64,000 nt of DNA from an uncultured Christensenella sp. (GCA_910577435.1 CAJTLV010000001.1:303538-367537); one strand, 5' to 3'; shown: positions 35,469 to 43,206, numbered from the stretch's first letter. Notes: generated by a model not told the origin, from the sequence alone. Made by a program: numbers and translations.

Positions 35469-35650
35469 GTCTTTCGACGGGAGCGAAACAAACGGTTTCG
35501 GCTGTTAATTACTTAAACCATACTGTTCTCTCGTCGCCGTCAAGGATCAAGAAAAAAATTTGCGTCAGTGTCTTTTACTTTACTGTTCTTTGCAAAATTT
35601 TTTCCCTTGACGGCGCAGTCGAAATCGTTTACGCTCCCACCGCGAAAGAC
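35469..35650. repeat. Large two-tier inverted repeat between recombinase and Rep-like genes
   Basis: Outer arms 35469-35498 and 35622-35650 (GTCTTTCG...GGGAGCG against CGCTCCC...CGAAAGAC), inner arms 35535-35545/35605-35615 (CGCCGTCAAGG/CCTTGACGGCG) with AAAAAAATTTGC/GCAAAATTTTTT inside. A direct repeat TACTGTTCT occurs twice in the loop region. Candidate replication origin, recombinase site or rep terminator. Confidence 0.7.
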
Positions 35651-35658
35651 AAAACGAT

Positions 35659-36537
35659 TTAATTGCTTTTGGACATTTTCTTAATAACTTCCGGCGAAGC
35701 CTTGCCCATAACTACGCCGTCATCGTCTATACAAGTAAAATCGTCGAATAATAATAGCTTTTTATCTGCTATTCCGTACGGACAAAGTACATCATCATCG
35801 AGAATACTGCTAACGATATATGTCGGTAGTTTACCGCCGTAGCATAATCTTTCGCCGCTTTTTTCTATGTATTTGAGTATGTACCTAACGGAACGTTCAA
35901 TGTCATAAGGCATTAACGCCTTAAAGTCGTTTCGTCCGAAATGTTTTAGAAAATGTGTGTTTTGGTATGTCGTTTGCTTGCGGTGCGACACCGTATCATA
36001 ATCGGTCGTTTTTATTAACTCACCAATCATTCCGTTTTCGGGTATGTAGAAAATACCGTGAAAATGAAGTCTTTGCTTTTCGGGGCTTCGTTCCCACACG
36101 CCTATGTATTTCCAATGCTTGCGACTTACAAGGTGTTTGAGCGTGTTCATCAGCTTTTTCTTGAAAGTGTTTTCGTCGAGTTTATTCCCGTCGTATGTAA
36201 AAGTCACAAAGTAATTCCACTCTTGCAAATGCACTTTACGGAATACTCTGACGCGACGTTTTACGGCGTTTGTTTTCTTGCGCTCGGTTTGTTGTTCGAC
36301 ATATTGCTTTGCTTGTTCGGGCGAATTAAACTCGTTCTTTATTTGCTCGGTTATATAGTCCTTGCGTTCCTTTTTCGGTAACGCTTGACTTGCTTGGTAA
36401 GCCGATTCAAACTCGGCTTTGTGGGGCTGTTCTTTTCTCGGTGATTTCAACGGCTTTTTACCGTGCGAAAAGTTTTCGCTCGGTATGGCTATATAATTAC
36501 TGCCGTCGAAGTAGATTTTGCAATTTTTGTATGACAT
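35659..36537 (-). CDS. Rolling-circle replication initiator-like protein (HUH endonuclease)
   Basis: 292 residues. Motif 1-like WNYFVTFTYDG near residue 110, the metal-binding HUH motif LHFHGIFYIP near 160, and a candidate catalytic Tyr in SVRYILKYIEKSGERL near 235, the usual order for Rep/relaxase-type HUH nucleases. Such proteins nick the double-strand origin of plasmids, ssDNA phages and integrated mobile elements. ATG 36537 with AAGGAG; an in-frame ATG at 36639 with AAGGA is possible. With the adjacent serine recombinase it suggests an element that replicates as a circle after excision. Confidence 0.7.
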   Translation of the reverse strand: MSYKNCKIYFDGSNYIAIPSENFSHGKKPLKSPRKEQPHKAEFESAYQASQALPKKERKDYITEQIKNEFNSPEQAKQYVEQQTERKKTNAVKRRVRVFRKVHLQEWNYFVTFTYDGNKLDENTFKKKLMNTLKHLVSRKHWKYIGVWERSPEKQRLHFHGIFYIPENGMIGELIKTTDYDTVSHRKQTTYQNTHFLKHFGRNDFKALMPYDIERSVRYILKYIEKSGERLCYGGKLPTYIVSSILDDDVLCPYGIADKKLLLFDDFTCIDDDGVVMGKASPEVIKKMSKSN

Positions 36538-36768
36538 AGTGTTCTCCTTATTTTTTGGTGGTTGGTGTTTTGAAAATTGTGCAAAGAAAAATGGGCAAAT
36601 ACAAAACAGTAGCTTTTGCTTTATTTTGTACTTGCTCATCTTTCCTTGCGGCAACGCTCCTTTTCTATTCGGACGCACTATGCTCGACCTGCGGCAATAC
36701 CTATACGATTTTATAAACTATTTATTTCAGCTATCTCTATATTAAGTTGTGTTTTGCCCTTAACGGAC

Positions 36769-36900
36769 TTAATCGTCTTTCTTTGCCAATTCCAAAACTC
36801 TTGCGAACAGCGTTTCAAAGAATGTACTTTGTTCGCCGTCCGACAGCTTCGTTATGTCGGGCGTTCCGACAACAACGACGTCGAGCTTTGTATTGAGCAT
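36769..36900 (-). CDS. 43-residue small protein upstream of rep
   Basis: ATG 36900 is preceded by an AAGGAGG site 8 nt away. The protein starts MLNTKLDVVVVGTPDITKL, then an acidic/aromatic helix FFETLFARVLELAKKDD. Located between the three direct repeats and rep, where copy-control or replication accessory proteins often sit. No family recognised. Confidence 0.55.
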   Translation of the reverse strand: MLNTKLDVVVVGTPDITKLSDGEQSTFFETLFARVLELAKKDD

Positions 36901-36946
36901 TAAATTAACCTCCTTGTAGATTTTTTATATCGAGAGAGTAAAATAC

Positions 36947-37096
36947 TCTCTAATATACATAGGTCAAAAATTTAAGTTAGTTCGGGTGTTTTGTAAAAAT
37001 ATTTGTCACTCATAACTCATAGGTCAAAAATGTAGGTTTTTACAACCAATTTTTGAGAGATTTTTTGTATTCTCTAATATTCATAGGTCTAAAAAC
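36947..37096. repeat. Three iteron-like direct repeats in AT-rich region
   Basis: CATAGGTCAAAAAT at 36958-36971 and 37018-37031 and CATAGGTCTAAAAA at 37082-37095, spaced 60 and 64 bp. The first and third share the upstream CTCTAATAT. A small palindrome AGAGAGT/ACTCTCT precedes the first. The pattern fits binding sites for Rep or another element protein. The 36901-37565 interval has no gene; apart from this and the inverted repeats at 37352-37506 it is plain AT-rich DNA. Confidence 0.7.
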
Positions 37097-37351
37097 GGTT
37101 AAAGTACACGCCCCTCAATAACTAATATAAAATTTCACCCCATAACGGCTAAAATTTCTTGAAAATATTTTTACCCCCTACACTTAACCAAGGACACTTT
37201 TTTGCAAAATACGGGGGTTCTTTTGAGAAAAAATTGATAAAGCCTTTCACTTATAAACCGAGATAGTGGAATTCGTCATAAGACGTCGTAATGCAATAGC
37301 CGCCATAATGAAACAATCGAAAAAATACCGAACACGACAAACAGCCGCAAG

Positions 37352-37506
37352 AACGCCGCCGAGCGAATTCACAAAGGCGATCGCCAAGCGGTTCAGCGGC
37401 GACGCCTTTGGTCGCTCGGCGTTGCGGTCTGTCGGTCGTTTCTTTTTGTTTCGGCGGGCGCTTGATCGCGGCGCGTAGCGCCGCGCTTGTTATTATCAAG
37501 CGCCCG
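37352..37506. repeat. Two GC-rich inverted repeats opening the first gene module
   Basis: First, arms 37352-37385 and 37398-37423 (AACGCCG..GAGCGA against TCGCTCGGCGTT). Second, a perfect nested cruciform CGGGCGCTTGAT (37455-37466)/ATCAAGCGCCCG (37495-37506) enclosing CGCGGCGC-GTA?-type arms at 37467-37474/37478-37485. The segment 37405-37465 is repeated at 38232-38292, about three quarters identical without gaps. Confidence 0.7.
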
Positions 37507-37527
37507 TCAAAGTGCCAAACAGTTTTC

Positions 37528-37556
37528 TTGCAAAATTAACGTAAGTCTGTTATAAT
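37528..37556 (+). promoter_or_regulatory. Promoter of the 37566 gene, near-leaderless
   Basis: TTGCAA (37528-37533), 17-nt spacer, TATAAT (37551-37556); ATG 9 nt later with no ribosome binding site. Confidence 0.8.
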
Positions 37557-37565
37557 GACAATACT

Positions 37566-38102
37566 ATGGATTTATATCACTATTTCGATAAAAACTATAA
37601 GCCGTTTATGAGCTTGTCCGACATACCGATTGAACAAGCCAAAGCTATTATTGCCCAAAGAAGAATAACAAATCCCAAATCATTTTGTGCAAAACGCCAA
37701 GATGACTATATGGAAAATAGGCTGTACTATGAAAATATTTTGCGGAATGAATTTTTGAAAAAGGGCGGAAAGATAGAAAGAAATTCGCCGCATTATATGG
37801 TAGTAGATAAATGTAATTGGTTATCGTCTTGGTATGATGACTGCGCGTTTATAAAAATACCCATAGAAGAATTTGATTTATCTACATTGTCATTCACATA
37901 CGGAGATTCCCACCCGACATTCAGCTCGCGCATAAATGACGGAAAGGAATATAGAAAAAAGCTTTACCTATACGATGAAATTTTGGAGATTATCAAAAAA
38001 TACGGGTTACCACAAGATTGGAATAAGAATGGTGAGTTCGGACCCGAACGATATATCGAAGTGCATATCTGGAGTGATAGGACAATTAAGCGTTATCTTT
38101 AA
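37566..38102 (+). CDS. Hypothetical protein in first module
   Basis: 178 residues, soluble, many Tyr and Lys. Notable blocks: MDLYHYFDKNYKPFMSLSD at the start, SFCAKRQDDYM, HYMVVDKCNWLSSWYDDCAFIKIP, SFTYGDSHPTFS and YLYDEILEIIKKYGLPQDWN. I believe similar uncharacterised proteins are widespread in Clostridia but cannot name a domain. It carries its own promoter upstream and a terminator-type repeat immediately downstream, so it is a self-contained unit. Confidence 0.8.
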   Translation: MDLYHYFDKNYKPFMSLSDIPIEQAKAIIAQRRITNPKSFCAKRQDDYMENRLYYENILRNEFLKKGGKIERNSPHYMVVDKCNWLSSWYDDCAFIKIPIEEFDLSTLSFTYGDSHPTFSSRINDGKEYRKKLYLYDEILEIIKKYGLPQDWNKNGEFGPERYIEVHIWSDRTIKRYL

Positions 38103-38117
38103 TAAATGTATTAAATT

Positions 38118-38184
38118 ATTCGTTTTAGGTTACTACCGTTCCACCATAAAAACCTTAAACGAATATCGTTTAAGGTTTTTTCTT
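38118..38184 (+). repeat. Module-end repeat, site 2 (tRNA-end-like plus terminator)
   Basis: Left arm ATTCGTTTTAGGTT (38118-38131), then a CCACCA, middle arm AACCTTAAACGAAT (38151-38164), right arm CGTTTAAGGTT (38167-38177) and T-run. The middle arm can pair with either side. Site 3 has the same layout. Confidence 0.75.
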
Positions 38185-38288
38185 TTTAACTTTTGCCGAA
38201 ACAAAAAATAACCAACAATTGCAAAGCGATTCCTTTGGGCGCTCGGCGTTTCGGTTTAGTCGTTCGGTCTTTTTGTTGCGTTGGGGGC

Positions 38289-38317
38289 TTGAAAACGGTG
38301 TTCGTTTGTGATATAAT
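38289..38317 (+). promoter_or_regulatory. Promoter of the deaminase-like gene
   Basis: TTGAAA (38289-38294), 17-nt spacer, TATAAT (38312-38317); leader of about 45 nt with AGGAG before the ATG. Confidence 0.8.
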
Positions 38318-38367
38318 GTATTTGCTTAATAAAGCGATAACAGTATTTTATTTAGGAGTACAAAACA

Positions 38368-38760
38368 ATGGACAAAGAATGGAAAATGTTATATGAAGAA
38401 GCCCTAAGCGTTTTGAATCCACATGATGTTTCAAATAAAATGTGGGTAGGTAGCGTAGCATCTGCCGTACTCACGAAAAAAGGTAATATTTATAAGGGTA
38501 TTTGCATTGATACAGACGGCTCTATAGGTATGTGCGCGGAAAGAAATGCTTTATCTACAATGCTCACGTATGGCGAAAGTGAGATTACAAAAGTGGTTTC
38601 GGTATATAAAGATGGAAATATCATTCCGTCTTGCGGTATTTGCAGAGAATTTATGATGCATTTAAGCGGCGATGTGGAAAATATAGAAATTCTATTAGAC
38701 AAAGAAGGGCGTATAGCAAGATTGATTGACTTAATGCCGGAATATCCACGACATAAATAA
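38368..38760 (+). CDS. Cytidine/blasticidin-S deaminase-like protein
   Basis: 130 residues of the zinc-dependent cytidine deaminase fold. MCAERNALSTML near residue 52 gives the C-A-E zinc ligand and proton shuttle, and PSCGICREF near 87 gives the PCxxC-type pair (here S-C-G-I-C). The Cys rather than His first ligand fits the homotetrameric CDA/blasticidin-deaminase branch. Substrate could be cytidine, a nucleotide antibiotic or a modified base. It is the cargo of the second module, with its own promoter, AGGAG site and end repeat. Confidence 0.85.
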   Translation: MDKEWKMLYEEALSVLNPHDVSNKMWVGSVASAVLTKKGNIYKGICIDTDGSIGMCAERNALSTMLTYGESEITKVVSVYKDGNIIPSCGICREFMMHLSGDVENIEILLDKEGRIARLIDLMPEYPRHK

Positions 38761-38780
38761 ATATCAATTTATCTTAAATA

Positions 38781-38846
38781 ATTCGTTTTAGGTTACTACT
38801 GCCCCACCACCTAAAACCCGAAACGAATTGCGTTTTGGGTTTTTTG
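38781..38846 (+). repeat. Module-end repeat, site 3
   Basis: Left arm ATTCGTTTTAGGTT (38781-38794), identical to site 2, then ACTACTGCCCCACCA, middle arm AACCCGAAACGAAT (38815-38828), right arm CGTTTTGGGTTTT (38831-38843). Distance from site 2 is 663 bp. It is followed by GCAACAAGCGCCCGC, an inverted version of the module-opening GGGCGCTTG motif. Confidence 0.75.
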
Positions 38847-38913
38847 TTTGGCGTTTTTACCGAATCTATCAGTAACGCAACAAGCGCCCGCTTAAAATTG
38901 TTGCTCGAAAGCA

Positions 38914-39150
38914 TTGATTTTTACTTTGCGATGTGTTATATTAGTTATGCCAAACAAGTTATATGCCCTAATAAGGAGTACGGGTTTTTTAATTGAATAA
39001 ATTAAGTTTTTTAATGCAACCATTTTCGGATTTGGCAAAAATGCAAATTCCATTTATGTGGTTGCGATTTCCCGTACTGCATATAAACTTGTTTGGCGAC
39101 AGTCGGAGTTTGCGTTTTTCGTGCGTTGGCTTCGACCGGCGCACTTTTTT
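38914..39150 (+). ncRNA. Structured leader RNA with intrinsic terminator upstream of the LRR gene
   Basis: Promoter TTGATT (38914-38919), 17 nt, TATATT (38937-38942). The RNA would start at the first helix: P1 38949-38966 with 39079-39097 (about 18 bp), P2 GTACGGG/CCCGTAC (38978-38984 with 39071-39077), P3 GCAACCA/TGGTTGC (39016-39022 with 39059-39065) and an inner hairpin. Then an intrinsic terminator, GTGCGTTGG/CCGGCGCAC plus T6 (39121-39150), 7 nt before the GGAGGT of the next gene. It fits a riboswitch-like attenuator or a free-standing small RNA; a 6S-like rod shape is also possible. Class not recognised. Confidence 0.65.
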
Positions 39151-39166
39151 ATTTACGGAGGTTTTT

Positions 39167-42100
39167 ATGAAGAAAAAGTTGTTGACTACTCTCTCGGCGA
39201 TTCTGTGCGTGCTTGCCTGCGCTCTCGCTTTTGTTGCGTGTAATGGCGGAGGCAATGATAGCGGTCACGATACAAACCAAGACGGCTCATACACAATTGT
39301 AGCGGGACGAACTTACGTTTTCGATTACGTTAATAAAGTCGATTACGCCTTTGGTGAAGATTATGATGCAGAATACATAGAAAGCATTAAGGAAAGATAC
39401 ACCGTGCTAATGAGCAATCGTGAAATTACATTCAACGGAGACGGAACATTCGAAATGTACAATCCGTTATGGTATTATGACGATATAGGTACTTATACGC
39501 AAGACAAAGCAAACGTATCCGCAACCATAGGCGATGTTGAATTAAAGATAACGGTTTCCGCCAAATCCATCACGGTATTTATGCTTGATGGCGATATTTC
39601 GATAACGATGACTTTTACGGAAGGCACAATCGAAAAACCCGATCCCCCTATGCCCGACGACCCTATAATAGGCAACGACCACGAAAAATGCGAGTATAGA
39701 GATACGGAACATATTGTTGCCGTACAAGATTCCACTTGCGCGAATGCGGGATATATCGTGGATATTTATTGGTGTGGGAAGTGCGGAAAAGTATTCCGAG
39801 ATATAAATGCGATCGATATGAATGAAAGCTTAGGCGTTTTGGACCTGAACGAGTCAACGCCCGTTGATGACTATTTAGAAATAGATTACGAGACAGGAAA
39901 ATATAAATATAAAGCATCATACTTTAAGAAATACGGCAGCACGCCGCTTCCGCTCCCCGATCATCCGCACGAAATCATACCCGCCGTCACAGCAACGTGC
40001 GTAATAGAAGGCTTTACCGAAGGCCGTATGTGCAGAATATGCAATGTAATGGCAAAAGAGCCGCAAAGTCTCGGATATACCCAACATAATTTTATTGACG
40101 ATTGGTATAACGAATGCGGCTATATGTGTCAAGGTTGCGGTCGGCTCAGAGATAAAGATATACGCTTCCGTTTCAGCCTCAACGACGACGGTGAATCATA
40201 TACATTGCATCAAATAGATTACAATGTTACGGATACCGAATTAACCATTCCCCGACGGTTTAACAATAAACCGGTGACTAAGTTGCGTGGATATTATTAT
40301 GGAGGTCAATCTTTCGGTTCCAATATTTTTTGTGATTTTAATGTTTCTATTGAGAAGATCATAATACACAACGATATAACAAGTATCGGAGAGCTCGCGT
40401 TTGGAGGTTGCAAATACTTAACGAGCATCGTTATTCCGAACAGCGTAACTAGTATAGGACAACGGGCATTCTACCGTTGCAGTGGCTTGACGAGCATAAC
40501 TATTCCGAACAGCGTAACGAGTATAGGGGACTGGGCATTCTACTATTGCAGTGGTTTGACGAGCATAGAGATCCCGAACAGCGTGACGAGTATTGGGGAT
40601 AGTACATTCAGAGGTTGCGGTGGCTTGACGAGCATAACTATACCGAACAGCGTGACGAGTATAGGAGAAGAGGCATTCGACTATTGCAGTGGCTTGACGA
40701 GCATAACTATTCCAAACAGCGTAACGAGTATAGGGTATGGTGCATTCAATGGTTGCAGTAATTTATCAAGCATTACATATATGGGAGATATAAAAAGTTG
40801 GTGCGAAATAGTCGGATTATCTAATCTTATGTATTACGGCAGTAGAAATAAAACATTGATCATTGATGGGAAAGAACTGTCGGGTAAGCTTGTAATACCG
40901 GATGGCGCGACTAGTATTAGAGATGGGGCATTCTCCGGTTGCAGTAACTTGACGAGTATAGAGATCCCGAACAGCGTAACGAGTATAGGGTATGATGCAT
41001 TCAATGGTTGCAGTAATTTATCAAGCATTACATATATGGGAGATATAAAAAGTTGGTGCGAAACAGACGGATTATCTAATCTTATGTATTACGGCAGTAG
41101 AAATAAAACATTGATCATTGATGGGAAAGAACTGTCAGGTAAGCTTGTAATACCGGATGGCGCGACTAGTATTAGAGATGGGGCATTCTACGGTTGCCGT
41201 AACTTAACGAGCATAACTATACCGAACAGCGTAATGAGTATTGGGTATAATGCATTCAATGGTTGCAGTGGCTTGACTAGTATAGAGATCCCGAACAGCG
41301 TAATGAGTATTGGGGGTAGTGCATTTGAGGGTTGCGATAATCTCATACAAACTGAAAACGGTGTACGATATGTAGATAAATGGTCAATAGTCTTCGACAA
41401 TTCCGTTACTGCCGTAACATTACGTTCTGATACCATAGGCATTGGGAGTAACGCATTCTACAATTGCAGTGGCTTGACGAGCATAACTATCCCCCACAGC
41501 GTAACGAGTATCGGAGATTATGCATTCGCCTATTGCAGCGGCTTGACAAGCATAACTATCCCCGACAGCGTAACGAGTATCGAGAATAGTGCATTCTACG
41601 GTTGCCGTAACTTGACGAGCATAACTATATCGAACAGCGTAAAGAGTATTGGGGATAGTGCATTCTACGGTTGCAGTAGCTTGACGAGCATAACTATACC
41701 GAACAGCGTAAAGAGCATCGGGAATAGCGCATTCTACAATTGTAGTAACTTGACAACTATTACATATATGGGAGACATAAAAAGTTGGTGTGAAATAGAC
41801 GGATTATCTAATCTTATGCGTTATAGCAGTAGTAATAAAACCTTGATCATTGATGGAAAAGAACTGTCTGGTAAGCTTGTAATACCGGATGGCGCAACTA
41901 GTATTAGAGATGGTGCGTTCTACTATTGCAGTGGCTTGACGAGCATAGAGATACCCGACAGCGTGACGAGTATAGGAGAATGGGCATTCTACCGTTGCAG
42001 TGGCTTGACGAGCATAGAGATACCCGACAGCGTAACGAGTATCGGGCAATATGCATTCTACGGTTGTAGCGGCTTGACGAGCATAACTATACCAAACAGC

Positions 42101-42427
42101 GTGACGAGTATAGGGAATAGTGCATTCTCCGGTTGCAGTGGCTTGACGAGCATAGAGATACCCGACAGCGTAACGCGTATTGGGGATTGGGCATTCTTCG
42201 ATTGCCGTAACTTGACGAGCATAACCATACCGAACAGCGTAACGAGTATAGGAGAATATGCATTCTACGATTGCAGTGGCTTGACGAGCATAACGTTTAA
42301 CGGCACGCTGTCACAGTGGAATGCCATAAGCAAAGGCGATAATTGGAATACCAATACAAGTTATTACACAATCACCTGTACCGACGGCACTATAAGCAAG
42401 AGCGGAAACTTAATCGAAAATAGCTGA
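39167..42427 (+). CDS. BspA-like leucine-rich-repeat surface lipoprotein
   Basis: 1086 residues. A lipoprotein signal peptide (MKKKLLTTLSAILCVLACAL, lipobox ending AFVAC) anchors it to the membrane. Residues ~90-340 hold several Cys-pair motifs (CGKCGKVF, CRICN, CQGCGR) that may bind zinc. From about residue 405 to the end run about 20 BspA/TpLRR repeats of 23 residues with consensus LTSITIPNSVTSIGxxAFxxCSG. They are interrupted three times by an insert IDGKELSGKLVIPDGATSIR. Such proteins bind host or bacterial surfaces. ATG 39167 (not the earlier in-frame position at 38993) is fixed by GGAGGT and the signal peptide. Confidence 0.93.
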   Translation: MKKKLLTTLSAILCVLACALAFVACNGGGNDSGHDTNQDGSYTIVAGRTYVFDYVNKVDYAFGEDYDAEYIESIKERYTVLMSNREITFNGDGTFEMYNPLWYYDDIGTYTQDKANVSATIGDVELKITVSAKSITVFMLDGDISITMTFTEGTIEKPDPPMPDDPIIGNDHEKCEYRDTEHIVAVQDSTCANAGYIVDIYWCGKCGKVFRDINAIDMNESLGVLDLNESTPVDDYLEIDYETGKYKYKASYFKKYGSTPLPLPDHPHEIIPAVTATCVIEGFTEGRMCRICNVMAKEPQSLGYTQHNFIDDWYNECGYMCQGCGRLRDKDIRFRFSLNDDGESYTLHQIDYNVTDTELTIPRRFNNKPVTKLRGYYYGGQSFGSNIFCDFNVSIEKIIIHNDITSIGELAFGGCKYLTSIVIPNSVTSIGQRAFYRCSGLTSITIPNSVTSIGDWAFYYCSGLTSIEIPNSVTSIGDSTFRGCGGLTSITIPNSVTSIGEEAFDYCSGLTSITIPNSVTSIGYGAFNGCSNLSSITYMGDIKSWCEIVGLSNLMYYGSRNKTLIIDGKELSGKLVIPDGATSIRDGAFSGCSNLTSIEIPNSVTSIGYDAFNGCSNLSSITYMGDIKSWCETDGLSNLMYYGSRNKTLIIDGKELSGKLVIPDGATSIRDGAFYGCRNLTSITIPNSVMSIGYNAFNGCSGLTSIEIPNSVMSIGGSAFEGCDNLIQTENGVRYVDKWSIVFDNSVTAVTLRSDTIGIGSNAFYNCSGLTSITIPHSVTSIGDYAFAYCSGLTSITIPDSVTSIENSAFYGCRNLTSITISNSVKSIGDSAFYGCSSLTSITIPNSVKSIGNSAFYNCSNLTTITYMGDIKSWCEIDGLSNLMRYSSSNKTLIIDGKELSGKLVIPDGATSIRDGAFYYCSGLTSIEIPDSVTSIGEWAFYRCSGLTSIEIPDSVTSIGQYAFYGCSGLTSITIPNSVTSIGNSAFSGCSGLTSIEIPDSVTRIGDWAFFDCRNLTSITIPNSVTSIGEYAFYDCSGLTSITFNGTLSQWNAISKGDNWNTNTSYYTITCTDGTISKSGNLIENS

Positions 42428-42431
42428 TATA

Positions 42432-42470
42432 TAAAAACTTCGGTATCGCTTCCAATGCCGAAGTTTTTTA
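42432..42470 (+). terminator. Intrinsic terminator after the LRR gene
   Basis: Stem AAAACTTCGG/CCGAAGTTTT with 14-nt loop and T-run. Confidence 0.85.
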
Positions 42471-42546
42471 TTGCATAACTTCCCGCATTCCCCTGCCCGC
42501 CCTCCGACGAAGCAATCGGACATATGGGTTTTATATGACAATACAC

Positions 42547-42575
42547 TTGAAACAGCGCGTCGACTGTGATATAAT
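42547..42575 (+). promoter_or_regulatory. Promoter with leaderless start (42582 gene)
   Basis: TTGAAA (42547-42552), 17-nt spacer, TATAAT (42570-42575), 6 nt, ATG. Confidence 0.85.
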
Positions 42576-42581
42576 ACGCTT

Positions 42582-43019
42582 ATGAGTTGGTTCAATTATT
42601 ACGGGCTCATAATTATGGCGATCATTATGACCCCGAACATTGTATACTACATCGGGCATAAAGACGATCCCGCCGACCGATGCAAAAACAAAGCTGTGGA
42701 AGTTGCGGAGCAGATCGGGCGGTACGGCTGTCTTGCTTTGATGATCTTCAATATCCCGTACACGTATTTTAACTTTTGGTTCGATCACGCGCTTATCGTC
42801 TATCTATCGGTAAACGGCGCGTTTCTTCTCGCCTATACCGTATTTTGGATCGTGTTTTGGAACGCCGACGGCTTGGCTAAGGCGCTGGCGCTGTCGATAT
42901 TGCCGTCGTGCGTATTTCTGTTCAGCGGCATCGTTTTGGCTAATATTCCGCTGATTGCTTTCGCGGTTTTATTTGCCGTTTTCCATATATATATAAGCTG
43001 CAAAAACGCAAAACGCTAA
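42582..43019 (+). CDS. Small polytopic membrane protein
   Basis: 145 residues with four or five membrane segments (about 6-22, 43-63, 65-85, 88-108, 110-135) and a polar loop GHKDDPADRCKNKAVEVAEQIGRYG. No catalytic motif seen; it resembles small uncharacterised clostridial membrane proteins. It starts 6 nt after a -10 box without ribosome binding site. No clear operon partner. Confidence 0.8.
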   Translation: MSWFNYYGLIIMAIIMTPNIVYYIGHKDDPADRCKNKAVEVAEQIGRYGCLALMIFNIPYTYFNFWFDHALIVYLSVNGAFLLAYTVFWIVFWNADGLAKALALSILPSCVFLFSGIVLANIPLIAFAVLFAVFHIYISCKNAKR

Positions 43020-43206
43020 AAAACCAAGCGGAAGCGCAAGACAAAAAGAGAAAAACCGACCGAAGAGATCATAATGTTATTTATAATTCTCTTGCTTGTA
43101 TGCGCTGTTATCGGCGAACTATTCGGTAAAGATATGTAAACTTATTTATTCATTGCGTCTGCGGTTACGAACCGCTCGATACGCCGAAAAACAAGGAGAA
43201 TTATTT

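Noticed and set aside
36947..37096. Possible CRISPR array
   Set aside because: Only three short 14-bp repeats, the third imperfect, partly palindromic surroundings and no cas genes; iteron-like binding sites explain them better.
38141..38146. CCACCA at sites 2 and 3 as ends of real tRNA genes
   Set aside because: Upstream bases form no T arm, anticodon arm or acceptor stem; only the 3' end and terminator resemble the tRNA-Ala locus.
38993..39166. N-terminal extension of the LRR gene to 38993
   Set aside because: The extension is encoded by the structured leader and its terminator, lacks a ribosome binding site, and would bury the lipoprotein signal peptide.
43074..43139. 21-codon hydrophobic ORF MLFIILLLVCAVIGELFG...
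   Set aside because: Could be a tiny membrane peptide, but it has only a weak ribosome site and no promoter or homology evidence.
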